From: Terrimonas pollutisoli
GTDB taxonomy: Bacteria; Bacteroidota; Bacteroidia; Chitinophagales; Chitinophagaceae
Length of the DNA: 62,416 nucleotides
Direction: 5' to 3'
Assembly: GCF_029360765.1 (NCBI RefSeq)
Contig: NZ_JARKNA010000025.1
Span: 1 to 62,416, forward strand
The notes below the pieces were generated by a model, which was not told where the DNA came from, did no database searches, and saw nothing but the letters and a program-made list of their open reading frames with translations. The position numbers were made by a program, and so were the translations under genes. Below are positions 6,409 to 14,846 of the stretch, piece after piece (position 1 is the stretch's first letter; the number at the start of each line of letters is the position of its first letter).

Positions 6409-8811
6409 ATGGACAATTATATAAAAAAATTCAAGGAAATCAGCATAGCTGATATAGCAGCAGTGGGTGGTAAAAACTCGTCCCTGGGCGAAATGTTTTC
6501 GAAACTTTCCTCAAAGGGTATTCCGGTACCCGACGGTTTTGCCACCACTGCTTTTGCTTTTGAAGAATTTTTGTCGCATAACTCATTACACCTGCCGTTG
6601 CATGACTTGGTAAATGACCTGGACAAAAATAATTTTTCAAACCTGCAAACTATCGGCGCCAAAGCAAGAGCATTGCTGCTGAAAGCAGATATGCCCCGTA
6701 GCATGGAACTGGCGATTGTGCATGCCTATAAAGAACTGTGTGAAACCGCTTATTTCGAAGTTGCCGTGAGGAGCAGTGCAACCGCCGAGGACTTGCCACA
6801 GGCAAGCTTCGCCGGGCAGCATGAATCGTATCTCAATGTTAAAGGTGAAAAAGCATTGCTACAGGCAGTTAAAAAATGTTTCGCTTCTCTTTATACAGAC
6901 AGGGCCATTAAATACCGGGAAGACAATGGATTTGCACACGAAAAAGTAGCCTTATCAGTAGGTGTACAAAAAATGGTTCGTTCTGACCAGGCGTCGTCCG
7001 GCGTTCTCTTTACACTGGAGCCAGAATCGGGTTTCAGGGATATTATTCATATCAGCGGTGTATGGGGATTGGGTGAAAATATCGTGCAGGGAACAGTAAC
7101 ACCGGATGAGTTTTTTGTTTTTAAACCCACGTTACGGCAAGGCAAGAATGCCATCGTACAAAAGAAGCTGGGTGAAAAAGCAAAGACGATGATTTATAGC
7201 AACGACGAAGCAAACCCGATTATCAATATTGACACGCCAAAAGAAAAGCAAGAGCGATTTGTTTTGAATGATGAAGAAATAACAAAGCTTGCCAACTGGT
7301 CATTGCTGATTGAAGAGCATTATCAAAAACCAATGGACATCGAATGGGCCAAAGATGGAATCAGCAATGAACTATCTATTATCCAGGCCCGGCCCGAAAC
7401 AGTACACAGTCAAAAGAATCCGCTGGTAATAAAAGAATACCAACTCCTGGATAAAGGAGTGGTACTAACGGAAGGTCAGGCCATCGGGTCCAAAATTGCA
7501 ACCGGTGTAGCCCGGATTCTACAATCGCCAAAAGATTCCTATAAATTAAAACCCGGTGAAATAGTTGTTACCAATTTAACAAGCCCCGACTGGGATCCTA
7601 TCCTGAAAAACGCCTCAGCGATCATCACCAATAAAGGTGGCAGAACAAGCCACGCCTCCATTGTTGCAAGAGAATTAGGCGTCCCCGCTGTAGTGGGATG
7701 CAACGATGCGACGGAAAAAATTGCTGATGGTGATACCGTAACTGTATCCTGCAGTGAAGGCAAGACCGGATTTGTCTACAATGGCGCTTTAAAATTCAAA
7801 GAGGTTGAACTTGATTTTTCGAAAGTAAAAAAAACGGAAACAACTAAAGCAATGCTGATTGCCGGCGACCCTGACAAAGCCTTTAAACTTTCATTTTACC
7901 CCAATGACGGCGTTGGCCTGATGAGGATCGAATTTATTATTACCCATACCATACAAATACACCCGATGGCACTGGTTCGCTTCAACGAACTAAAGGATGT
8001 TGCGGTAAAACAAAAGATCGAAGAATTAACCCATCACTATCCTGATAAAGAAAAATACTTTGTTGATAAACTGGCTGAAGGCGTAGCGACCATAGCCGCC
8101 GCTTTTTATCCAAAAGATGTAATTGTACGAATGAGTGATTTCAAGACGAACGAATATGCCAACCTGGTAGGCGGTAAAGATTTTGAACCAACGGAAGAGA
8201 ATCCAATGATCGGCTTCCGCGGTGCTTCCCGCTATTATCATGAATTATACCGGGAAGGTTTCAGGCTGGAATGCGAAGCCATCCGCAAAGTGAGGGACGA
8301 GATGGGATTTACGAATGTGAAAGTGATGATCCCATTTTGCAGAACGCTGGAAGAAGGAAACAAAGTGATAGCCGTGATGAAAAAATATGGTCTCTCACGG
8401 GGTGTCAATAACCTCAAGATTTATGTAATGGCTGAAATACCAAGCAATGTAATACTTGCCGGAAAGTTTGCACAGATCTTCGATGGCTTTTCCATTGGCT
8501 CCAATGATCTTACCCAGCTGACATTGGGTATCGACAGGGATTCCGCCATTATCAGCCATTTATTCAGTGAACAAAATGAGGCGGCAAAAGAAATGATCGC
8601 TACAATGATCAGTAAGGCAAAAAAAGCCGGTGCAAGAATTGGCTTATGTGGCCAGGCTCCCAGCGACTTCCCTGAATTCGCCAAATTCCTGGTAGAACAG
8701 GGAATTGATAGCATCTCCTTTAATCATGACGCTTTACTAAAAGGGATTGAAAACATCCTGCAAGCGGAAAAAAAAGAAATAAAAAAATTACAACAAACGC
8801 CAAGCCTTTAG
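6409..8811 (+). CDS. ppsA: Phosphoenolpyruvate synthase
   Basis: About 800 residues. It makes PEP from pyruvate and ATP with release of AMP and phosphate (gluconeogenic). The N-terminal ATP-grasp domain begins GGKNSSLGEMFSKL and includes VRSSATAEDLPQASFAGQ. The swivelling phosphohistidine domain has GGRTSHAS with His415. The PEP-binding barrel ends with GSNDLTQLTLG and GLCGQAPSDFPEF, which carries the catalytic cysteine. ATG at 6409 is preferred (MDNYIKKF); an in-frame TTG at 6397 would add four residues. The next gene starts 1 bp after its stop. Confidence 0.93.
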   Translation: MDNYIKKFKEISIADIAAVGGKNSSLGEMFSKLSSKGIPVPDGFATTAFAFEEFLSHNSLHLPLHDLVNDLDKNNFSNLQTIGAKARALLLKADMPRSMELAIVHAYKELCETAYFEVAVRSSATAEDLPQASFAGQHESYLNVKGEKALLQAVKKCFASLYTDRAIKYREDNGFAHEKVALSVGVQKMVRSDQASSGVLFTLEPESGFRDIIHISGVWGLGENIVQGTVTPDEFFVFKPTLRQGKNAIVQKKLGEKAKTMIYSNDEANPIINIDTPKEKQERFVLNDEEITKLANWSLLIEEHYQKPMDIEWAKDGISNELSIIQARPETVHSQKNPLVIKEYQLLDKGVVLTEGQAIGSKIATGVARILQSPKDSYKLKPGEIVVTNLTSPDWDPILKNASAIITNKGGRTSHASIVARELGVPAVVGCNDATEKIADGDTVTVSCSEGKTGFVYNGALKFKEVELDFSKVKKTETTKAMLIAGDPDKAFKLSFYPNDGVGLMRIEFIITHTIQIHPMALVRFNELKDVAVKQKIEELTHHYPDKEKYFVDKLAEGVATIAAAFYPKDVIVRMSDFKTNEYANLVGGKDFEPTEENPMIGFRGASRYYHELYREGFRLECEAIRKVRDEMGFTNVKVMIPFCRTLEEGNKVIAVMKKYGLSRGVNNLKIYVMAEIPSNVILAGKFAQIFDGFSIGSNDLTQLTLGIDRDSAIISHLFSEQNEAAKEMIATMISKAKKAGARIGLCGQAPSDFPEFAKFLVEQGIDSISFNHDALLKGIENILQAEKKEIKKLQQTPSL

Positions 8812-8812
8812 C

Positions 8813-9568
8813 ATGGAAAGAATTTTTGAAAATAAAGTGGCGATTGTAACAGGTGCAAGCTTCGGCATTGGAAAAGCTACCGCCATTGCTTTTGCAAAGG
8901 AGGGCGCCAAAGTTGTTATTGCGGATATCATTGAAGACAATACAACAGTAAGTGCTATTCAGTCCGCAGGCGGAGAGGCTATGTTTATAGCCTGCGATGT
9001 ATCCAGCGAAGACAGCGTCAAAGCGATGGTTGAAAAAACTATTGCTAAATACGGCCGCCTGGATTATGCATTTAACAACGCCGGTGTAGAAGGTCATGCA
9101 GCTCCTACACATGAATGTACAACTGACAACTGGACAAAGACCATTGATATAAACCTGAAGGGTGTTTGGCTCTGCATGAAGCATGAAATACCGCACATGC
9201 TGAAGCAGGGAAAAGGTGCAATTGTAAACAATGCATCGATAGCAGGCCTGGTAGGATTTCCCAATATCCCCGCTTATGTCGCCTCGAAGCATGGCGTCAT
9301 CGGACTTACGAAAAATGCTGTCCTTGAATACGCAAAAATGGGCATCCGGGTAAACGTCGTATGTCCGGGTGTGATCAGGACGCCGATGATCGACCGCTTT
9401 ACCGGGAAAAATAAAGAAGTGGAAAAACAATTTGAAACAATGGAACCCGTGGGAAGGCTTGGTGAGCCCGAAGAAGTAGCAGCGGCAGTCATCTGGCTTT
9501 GTTCAGATGCTTCTTCTTTTGTAACAGGCCACTCGCTGACGGTAGACGGCGGATGGGTTGCACAATAA
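8813..9568 (+). CDS. SDR family oxidoreductase (glucose 1-dehydrogenase-like)
   Basis: 251 residues. TGASFGIG at 13-20, Asp38 after beta-2 (VVIAD, suggesting NAD rather than NADP), NNAG at 88-91, Ser142, Tyr155 and Lys159 (YVASK). The C-terminus is FVTGHSLTVDGGW. It belongs to the group usually called glucose 1-dehydrogenase or 2,5-dichloro-2,5-cyclohexadiene-diol-dehydrogenase-like; the substrate is unknown. It begins 1 bp after ppsA and is therefore translationally linked to it. Confidence 0.93.
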   Translation: MERIFENKVAIVTGASFGIGKATAIAFAKEGAKVVIADIIEDNTTVSAIQSAGGEAMFIACDVSSEDSVKAMVEKTIAKYGRLDYAFNNAGVEGHAAPTHECTTDNWTKTIDINLKGVWLCMKHEIPHMLKQGKGAIVNNASIAGLVGFPNIPAYVASKHGVIGLTKNAVLEYAKMGIRVNVVCPGVIRTPMIDRFTGKNKEVEKQFETMEPVGRLGEPEEVAAAVIWLCSDASSFVTGHSLTVDGGWVAQ

Positions 9569-9601
9569 ACTCAAATTCTTTACAGGATAAAACATACCTG
9601 T

Positions 9602-10057
9602 ATGCTTGGCCAATTGAATAATAAGGAAATTGAAATGGTGTTAAAAAATAACCTCCTGGGACGTATTGCCTGTTATGATGACGCCAAAATGTATATAGTG
9701 CCTATCAACTATGTGTATGATGGAAAAGACATCATCGCACACTCGATGCAAGGCATGAAAATAGAAATGATGCGCAGAAACCCGCAAGTTTGTTTTGAGG
9801 TAGATGAAATAAAAGATTTCACCAACTGGAAAAGTGTGATCGTGTGGGGCGAATACCAGGAACTGTCCGATTCAGCAGAAAGATACAGGGCCATGAAATA
9901 TTTTGTGGACCATACCCTACGCACAAAAATCAGTGAAACAGCCATGCCTCCTGAAATATCAGAAGATAACCAGATACTGCATGTTCCCGGCGACCTTCGT
10001 CCTGTTATTTACCGGATCGTTATCCTTGAAAAGACGGGCCGGTATGAAAAAGATTAA
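9602..10057 (+). CDS. Pyridoxamine 5'-phosphate oxidase family (split-barrel flavin/heme) protein
   Basis: 151 residues starting MLGQLNNKEIEMVLKNNLLG, with RIACYDDAKMYIVPINYVYDG and QVCFEVDEI. This is the Pyridox_ox_2 or Nim-type split barrel, in which a dimer binds FMN, F420 or heme. Such small proteins reduce low-molecular-weight substrates or detoxify them (Nim-like); the ligand cannot be predicted here. It is cytosolic and lies 33 bp after the SDR gene and 11 bp before the sugar kinase, inside the same transcriptional run. Confidence 0.85.
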   Translation: MLGQLNNKEIEMVLKNNLLGRIACYDDAKMYIVPINYVYDGKDIIAHSMQGMKIEMMRRNPQVCFEVDEIKDFTNWKSVIVWGEYQELSDSAERYRAMKYFVDHTLRTKISETAMPPEISEDNQILHVPGDLRPVIYRIVILEKTGRYEKD

Positions 10058-10068
10058 TTTTTCTGCTC

Positions 10069-11001
10069 ATGACTTCTATCATTACGATCACCTTTAGCCC
10101 CTGTATTGATAAAAGCACATCGGTTCATTCATTGATTCCTGAAAAAAAATTAAAATGTTCAGCGCCCAAATTGGAGCCCGGTGGCGGCGGCATTAACGTA
10201 GCAAGGGCTATCAAAAAATTGGGCGGCGAAGCAATAGCCATATTTCCTTCCGGTGGCTATACCGGCAAATTCCTGAATCATTTGATAGAAAAAGAAAATA
10301 TCCCCTCCATCATTGTTGAAACAGCCAACGAAACAAGAGAGAATATTATCGTCGTAGATCAATCAACCAATAATCAATACCGGTTTGGAATGCCCGGCAC
10401 CACCTTAACTGAAAGTGAATGGCTACATTGTGTGAAAGCAGTGGAGGAAGCCTGCAATGGCGGTTATTTGGTGGCCAGCGGTAGTTTGCCACCGGGAGTT
10501 CCGCCCGATATTTATTCACGCCTTGCGAAAATTGCACATAATAAAAACTCAAAGTTCATAGTTGATGCTTCCGGCGATGCATTGAAGTACGCCATTAAAG
10601 AAGGTGTTTACTTATTGAAGCCTAATCTTGGCGAACTAAGTTCACTTGCCGGCTTGAAATGGATCGACGCTGACAAGGCAGAAGAAATTGCCCGGCATCT
10701 CATTGAAAAATTTCATTGTGAAATAATCGTGGTCTCCATGGGAGCCGATGGTGCTATGCTGGTAACAGCAAAAGATTCATTCCGGATCAAGACGCCAAAA
10801 GTGGAAAGAAAAAGTACAGTGGGCGCCGGTGATAGCATGGTAGCAGGTATTATTTACAGTCTTGCCAATGGAAAAAATTTGCAACAGGCCTTACAATATG
10901 GAGTGGCCTGCGGTACTGCTGCTACCCTGAACCCTGGTACTGAACTTTGTAAAAAAGATGATGCCGACAGGTTATACCTGCAGATCAATCAATCCGCCTG
11001 A
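10069..11001 (+). CDS. 1-phosphofructokinase family (PfkB-type) hexose kinase
   Basis: 310 residues of the ribokinase/PfkB family. It starts with ITITFSPCIDKST, the substrate-binding GGGGINVARAIKKLGG at about 38-53, and the C-terminal anion-hole and catalytic motif STVGAGDSMVAG (Asp as base). It phosphorylates a sugar phosphate such as fructose 6-phosphate or tagatose 6-phosphate. A PfkB next to universal stress and Hsp20 genes resembles E. coli Pfk-2 paralogues and the DosR-controlled Rv2029c of mycobacteria. It is the last gene of the run from ppsA. Confidence 0.92.
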   Translation: MTSIITITFSPCIDKSTSVHSLIPEKKLKCSAPKLEPGGGGINVARAIKKLGGEAIAIFPSGGYTGKFLNHLIEKENIPSIIVETANETRENIIVVDQSTNNQYRFGMPGTTLTESEWLHCVKAVEEACNGGYLVASGSLPPGVPPDIYSRLAKIAHNKNSKFIVDASGDALKYAIKEGVYLLKPNLGELSSLAGLKWIDADKAEEIARHLIEKFHCEIIVVSMGADGAMLVTAKDSFRIKTPKVERKSTVGAGDSMVAGIIYSLANGKNLQQALQYGVACGTAATLNPGTELCKKDDADRLYLQINQSA

Positions 11002-11007
11002 TAGTAT

Positions 11008-11025
11008 TATGAGGATTGTCATAAC
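11008..11025. promoter_or_regulatory. Palindrome upstream of the YtxH-like gene
   Basis: TTATGA-N6-TCATAA has perfect 6-bp arms and contains TGAGGATTGTCA, a near match to the TGAY-N4-RTCA sites of this cluster. It could be an operator for the YtxH/ATPase genes or a weak hairpin after pfkB. Confidence 0.35.
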
Positions 11026-11103
11026 TTCAAATGAGCGGCCTCATTCTTCATAGTTAAGCGGGTGGTTACTTTACAGTTTTTATTACCAATAAACTATTTT
11101 TTT

Positions 11104-11307
11104 ATGAACAAAAATGATAAAGTATTGATTGCACTTGTCGCCGGTGCGGCTGTGGGAGCCCTGTTAGGAATTTTATTTGCGCCTGCTAAAGGAAGCGAAA
11201 CAAGACAAAAGATCGCTGAAGCACCAGGAAAATTAGCCGATAAGCTGGAAAAAGAATTCAGCCGTTGCAAAGAAAAATTTGCAGACAAGGAAAATGAACC
11301 AGTGTGA
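11104..11307 (+). CDS. YtxH-like small membrane-anchored stress protein
   Basis: 67 residues from ATG 11104. The upstream in-frame GTG at 11062 is rejected because the conserved domain begins at MNKNDKVLIA. A single hydrophobic, glycine/alanine-rich helix (LIALVAGAAVGALLGILFAP) is followed by KGSETR and a charged coiled-coil-like tail. This is the typical YtxH/gas-vesicle-GvpP-like layout. Members are general-stress proteins of unknown biochemical role, anchored to the inner membrane. Confidence 0.8.
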   Translation: MNKNDKVLIALVAGAAVGALLGILFAPAKGSETRQKIAEAPGKLADKLEKEFSRCKEKFADKENEPV

Positions 11308-11393
11308 TGTGATCTGTACACTGCGGAAAGAAAAAAATAAGAAGGCAGTCATACCAAAACAGGTTCTTACATTTTAAAAAAATCTTTTTGCTG

Positions 11394-13931
11394 ATGCCGG
11401 AAAAAGTTATTCAACTGGAAAACATCAACGGCTTATCTGCAAAAGATATTGAACCGCTACGCCGGCAATATGGTAAAAATATTTTCCAGGCAGAGCCATC
11501 CAGGCGTTTCTTTTCTATCGTATGGGATATTGTAAAAGAACCCATGTTTATTTTGCTTTCCATTGCCTGTACACTCTATTTCATCCTGGGAAGCATAGAC
11601 GAAGGTATCATGACGGCAGTAGCAATAAGCCTGGTTACTGCTATTTCTCTTTACCAGGAAGTAAAAAGCAACAGGGCATTAGAAGCCTTAAAGCATTTGA
11701 CAGATGCCCGGATCACCGTTATCAGGGATGGCAAAGAGATCATATTACTCTCAGAGGATTTGCTACCCGGAGATATCATGCTATTGAGCGAAGGGATGAA
11801 TATACCCGCTGACGCCATCATCTTACAGGAAAATGATCTAAGCATCAACGAGTCGGTTATTTCAGGAGAGTCGTTCCCGGTTGAAAAAAATGAAACGGAA
11901 GGAAATAATATTTTATACCAGGGTACTACCATCAATGCCGGTAAGTGTGTGGCACAGGTTAGCGCTATTGGCAATAACACCGTTTTAGGTAAGTTGGGCA
12001 AAACAATTGGAACTTACCGACCACCTAAAACATTACTCCAGCAACAGATCAATCGTTTTGTACGATACCTTGCTTTTTTTGGTCTTGCCGGTTTCTTTAT
12101 CATTCTTTTACTGAACTACCTGGATAGCGGCAACTGGGTTACCAGTTTGTTGTTTGCCCTGACACTTGCCTTATCCGCAATTCCTGAGGAAGTGCCGGTA
12201 GCATTCTCCTCTTTTATGGCACTGGGGGCTTACAAAATGAGTAAGCTCGGCATTATTTCGCGGCAGCCACAAGTGGTAGAAAACCTCGGAGCTGTCAGTG
12301 TTATTTGCCTGGATAAAACAGGTACCATCACTGAAAATAAAATGGAGGTAAAAACTATTTATGATTTTAATTCAGATGCATTCATTGAGCTGAATGAAAA
12401 TTCCGGCTTGCAAAACACAGAGGTTTTACGTTATGCAGTATTAGCCAGCGAACAAGATCCATTTGATGCCATGGAAAAAGCAATATGGGATGCGGGCAAA
12501 AAATACCTGCCCCAGCAACCATTAAAAATGAACTATGAGTATCCGCTGGAAGGCAGGCCGCCGATGATGACACATGTTTACATTACAGATGGTTCAAGAA
12601 TCGCCGCAGCAAAAGGCGCAGTAGAGCGTATAATAAAAGTATGTCAGCTCAGTGACGTTGATAAGAATACCATCAGCCAACAAACAAGGTCGCTGGCTTC
12701 GAAGGGATATCGTGTTTTGGCAGTCGCCAGCAGCAGGCTCCAATTTGACAGGCCATTACCATCAGCGCAGGATGATTTTGATTGGCATTTTGAAGGCTTA
12801 TTGGCATTATATGACCCACCCAAAAAAAATATTCCTGGTATTCTCAGGGAATTTCACGATGCGAAAATCGAAGTGAAAATGATAACCGGGGATTATCCCG
12901 AAACTGCCGTTACTATAGCAACCCAATCAGGCATACATCACCATCAGCATTATATTACCGGTGACCAGGTTGCAAACATGAGCGATGGCGAGATACAGAT
13001 AGCGGTAAAGAATACCAACATCTTTGCAAGAATGTTTCCCGATGCCAAATTGAAAGTGATCGAAGCTCTAAAAGCCAATGGTGAAATAGTAGCCATGACG
13101 GGTGATGGCGTTAATGATGGACCAGCTTTAAAATCGGCCAATATCGGAATTGCCATGGGTAAAAAGGGAACAGAAATAGCCAGGCAAGCCTCAGACCTCA
13201 TTTTAACGGACGACAATCTTGAAAGAATGGTAACGGCTATCCGGGAAGGAAGAAAAATTTTTACCAATCTTAAAAAAGCAATCCGCTATATTATTTCGAT
13301 TCATATCCCTATTGTGCTGACCGCATCCATCCCCATTATACTTGGATGGGCATACCCCAATATTTTTACACCGATCCATGTTATTTTCCTGGAACTGATC
13401 ATGGGGCCCACCTGTTCTATATTTTTTGAAAGAGAACCGGTTGAGGGCAATAGCATGCTCCAAAAACCAAGACAAAAAAAAGATAGCTTGTTTACCCGGC
13501 GGGAAATATTTATCAGCATCCTGCAAGGCTTGTTAATAGCGACTGGCTCCCTGGCGTTATATTATTACTTCATGACGAAGGGCACCTCGCTGGAACAAAC
13601 AAGAACCATTGTTTTCACTACCTTAATTCTTAGTAATATCTTTTTAACCTTTGTGGATCGTTCTTTTACGCAGACCATTTTTCACACCATCCGGTATAAA
13701 AATAATCTTGCCCCTGTTATACTTATTATCTCTACACTGTTTCTTGGTGCCTTGCATTTTGTTCCCTTTGTCCGTAAGCTTTTTCAATTGGCAACAATAA
13801 ACTGGCAGCACTTCTGGCTTTGCTTCGCAGTTGCATTTGCCAGTGTTTTCTGGCTCGAGGTATATAAAATAGTTCTGCTCAACTTCAATCGTAAAGCAAC
13901 TTATGGTGACCCTCTAAGCAATGCCGCTTAA
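11394..13931 (+). CDS. P2-type cation-translocating ATPase (Ca2+-ATPase-like)
   Basis: 845 residues from ATG 11394. It is a full P-type ATPase: actuator domain with SVISGESFPVEK, TM4 motif IPEEVPVAF, phosphorylation motif DKTGT with Asp307, hinge MTGDGVNDGPALKSANIGIA, and a C-terminal set of TM helices (TM5-10). There is no N-terminal CxxC metal-binding domain and no CPC in TM4, so heavy-metal (P1B) transport is unlikely. It groups with SERCA/PMCA-like bacterial P2 ATPases; the ion is not certain. CtpF, an ATPase of this broad group, belongs to the mycobacterial DosR regulon. Its stop overlaps the convergent DUF2892 gene by 4 bp. Confidence 0.9.
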   Translation: MPEKVIQLENINGLSAKDIEPLRRQYGKNIFQAEPSRRFFSIVWDIVKEPMFILLSIACTLYFILGSIDEGIMTAVAISLVTAISLYQEVKSNRALEALKHLTDARITVIRDGKEIILLSEDLLPGDIMLLSEGMNIPADAIILQENDLSINESVISGESFPVEKNETEGNNILYQGTTINAGKCVAQVSAIGNNTVLGKLGKTIGTYRPPKTLLQQQINRFVRYLAFFGLAGFFIILLLNYLDSGNWVTSLLFALTLALSAIPEEVPVAFSSFMALGAYKMSKLGIISRQPQVVENLGAVSVICLDKTGTITENKMEVKTIYDFNSDAFIELNENSGLQNTEVLRYAVLASEQDPFDAMEKAIWDAGKKYLPQQPLKMNYEYPLEGRPPMMTHVYITDGSRIAAAKGAVERIIKVCQLSDVDKNTISQQTRSLASKGYRVLAVASSRLQFDRPLPSAQDDFDWHFEGLLALYDPPKKNIPGILREFHDAKIEVKMITGDYPETAVTIATQSGIHHHQHYITGDQVANMSDGEIQIAVKNTNIFARMFPDAKLKVIEALKANGEIVAMTGDGVNDGPALKSANIGIAMGKKGTEIARQASDLILTDDNLERMVTAIREGRKIFTNLKKAIRYIISIHIPIVLTASIPIILGWAYPNIFTPIHVIFLELIMGPTCSIFFEREPVEGNSMLQKPRQKKDSLFTRREIFISILQGLLIATGSLALYYYFMTKGTSLEQTRTIVFTTLILSNIFLTFVDRSFTQTIFHTIRYKNNLAPVILIISTLFLGALHFVPFVRKLFQLATINWQHFWLCFAVAFASVFWLEVYKIVLLNFNRKATYGDPLSNAA

Positions 13932-14125
13932 TTTACATTGATCTTTGGATGGCAGGTGCTTATACCCAGTAAACTGTATAGAGGACAAAATCCGGCATAA
14001 GAAGTAACCAGTGGCAGAATGGCCACAAGTCCCCACCAGGATTTAAAATACAAGCCTGCTGCACCGATCGCAACGGCTATTATCAACCGGATTGTTCTGT
14101 CTGTTTTTCCAACATTGCATTTCAT
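13928..14125 (-). CDS. DUF2892 (YgaP-like inner membrane) protein
   Basis: 65 residues from ATG 14125. An upstream in-frame start would add ten non-conserved residues. It starts MKCNVGKTDRTIRLIIA, has two hydrophobic helices around GLYFKSWWGLVAI, and ends with the FCPLYSLLGISTC cysteine pattern. DUF2892 proteins are small membrane proteins sometimes fused to rhodanese domains; the role is unknown. It is convergent with the ATPase, sharing 4 bp, and lies just downstream of the lipoprotein gene. Confidence 0.82.
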   Translation of the reverse strand: MKCNVGKTDRTIRLIIAVAIGAAGLYFKSWWGLVAILPLVTSYAGFCPLYSLLGISTCHPKINVN

Positions 14126-14135
14126 AAATGTTTGT

Positions 14136-14786
14136 TTAAAAAGGTTTACTAACAATATTTTTTTTCGCCACCACTCCGTTTTTTATCATGTGCTTCGCGA
14201 TAAGCAGGCCATACTGGTGACCCAGGCTTTCTGAACTCGCCGGATCAAAGGATTGGGTTTGCACCGAGTACAACAATTTTTGCGTACGCATATCATAGAA
14301 ATTACTTTCCCAGAAATATTTGGTATCGGTGACATAATAGCCCGGTTCGTAAATCCGCCGGTTCATTGTGCCATAATATCCCCAGAAGCGATTGTAGTAA
14401 TAGCCATAAGGCGAGTAGTTGATATGGCCCGGAACATATCTTTTTTCTTTTTCTTTATCCAGCAATACAATTGTCACTACCGCATCGACACCACTATTAT
14501 TTAGTTTGGCCAGTGCAGCTTCTTCATCCATTTTATCGAAAGCTTTCGGTCCATATTCTTCTAACGCTGATACCGCATTATAACCTAAGTTCTGCAGATC
14601 GCCGACCAAATGATCTTCCATGTTTTCACGAATGGTACGATCTGCTTCCCGGATAAGACCCAACACCAGTATCTTATTGTATTGTTTGGGTGATACATTT
14701 TCATCTTTCCATGAACTGGTAATCCTGGAAGAAGTACATCCTGCCAGGAACAGTGCAATTATACCCAACCATTTTATCGCTTTCAT
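14136..14786 (-). CDS. Lipoprotein of unknown function
   Basis: 216 residues from ATG 14786 (MKAIKWLGIIALFLAGC), with a clear lipobox LFLAGC and Cys17 as the predicted acylation site; 14807 would place the signal too deep. The mature part starts SSRITSSWKDENV and includes the block ILVLGLIREADRTIRENMED, a tyrosine-rich stretch (SPYGYYYNRFWGYYGTMN) and a short C-terminus. It resembles Bacteroidetes DUF4136-like lipoproteins seen beside stress genes; no biochemical function is known. A TGAY-N4-ATCA site lies about 50 bp upstream. Confidence 0.75.
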   Translation of the reverse strand: MKAIKWLGIIALFLAGCTSSRITSSWKDENVSPKQYNKILVLGLIREADRTIRENMEDHLVGDLQNLGYNAVSALEEYGPKAFDKMDEEAALAKLNNSGVDAVVTIVLLDKEKEKRYVPGHINYSPYGYYYNRFWGYYGTMNRRIYEPGYYVTDTKYFWESNFYDMRTQKLLYSVQTQSFDPASSESLGHQYGLLIAKHMIKNGVVAKKNIVSKPF

Positions 14787-14834
14787 ATTTTTTGTTTTAT
14801 GGTTCAAAATACAGAAAGCACCAGCCTCAAAAAA

Positions 14835-14846
14835 TGACAGGCATCA
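14835..14846. promoter_or_regulatory. Crp/Fnr-like site upstream of the lipoprotein gene
   Basis: TGACAGGCATCA fits TGAY-N4-RTCA and is the only such site between the L,D-transpeptidase stop and the lipoprotein start. Its assignment is inferred by comparison with the other sites of the cluster. Confidence 0.3.

Noticed and set aside
8720..9430. Long open frame on the minus strand (236 codons)
   Set aside because: It is fully antisense to the end of ppsA and the SDR gene, which have clear family motifs; the translation is Cys/Phe-rich and matches no family.
11394..13931. Copper or other P1B-type ATPase
   Set aside because: No N-terminal CxxC domain and no CPC in TM4; motifs are of the P2 type.
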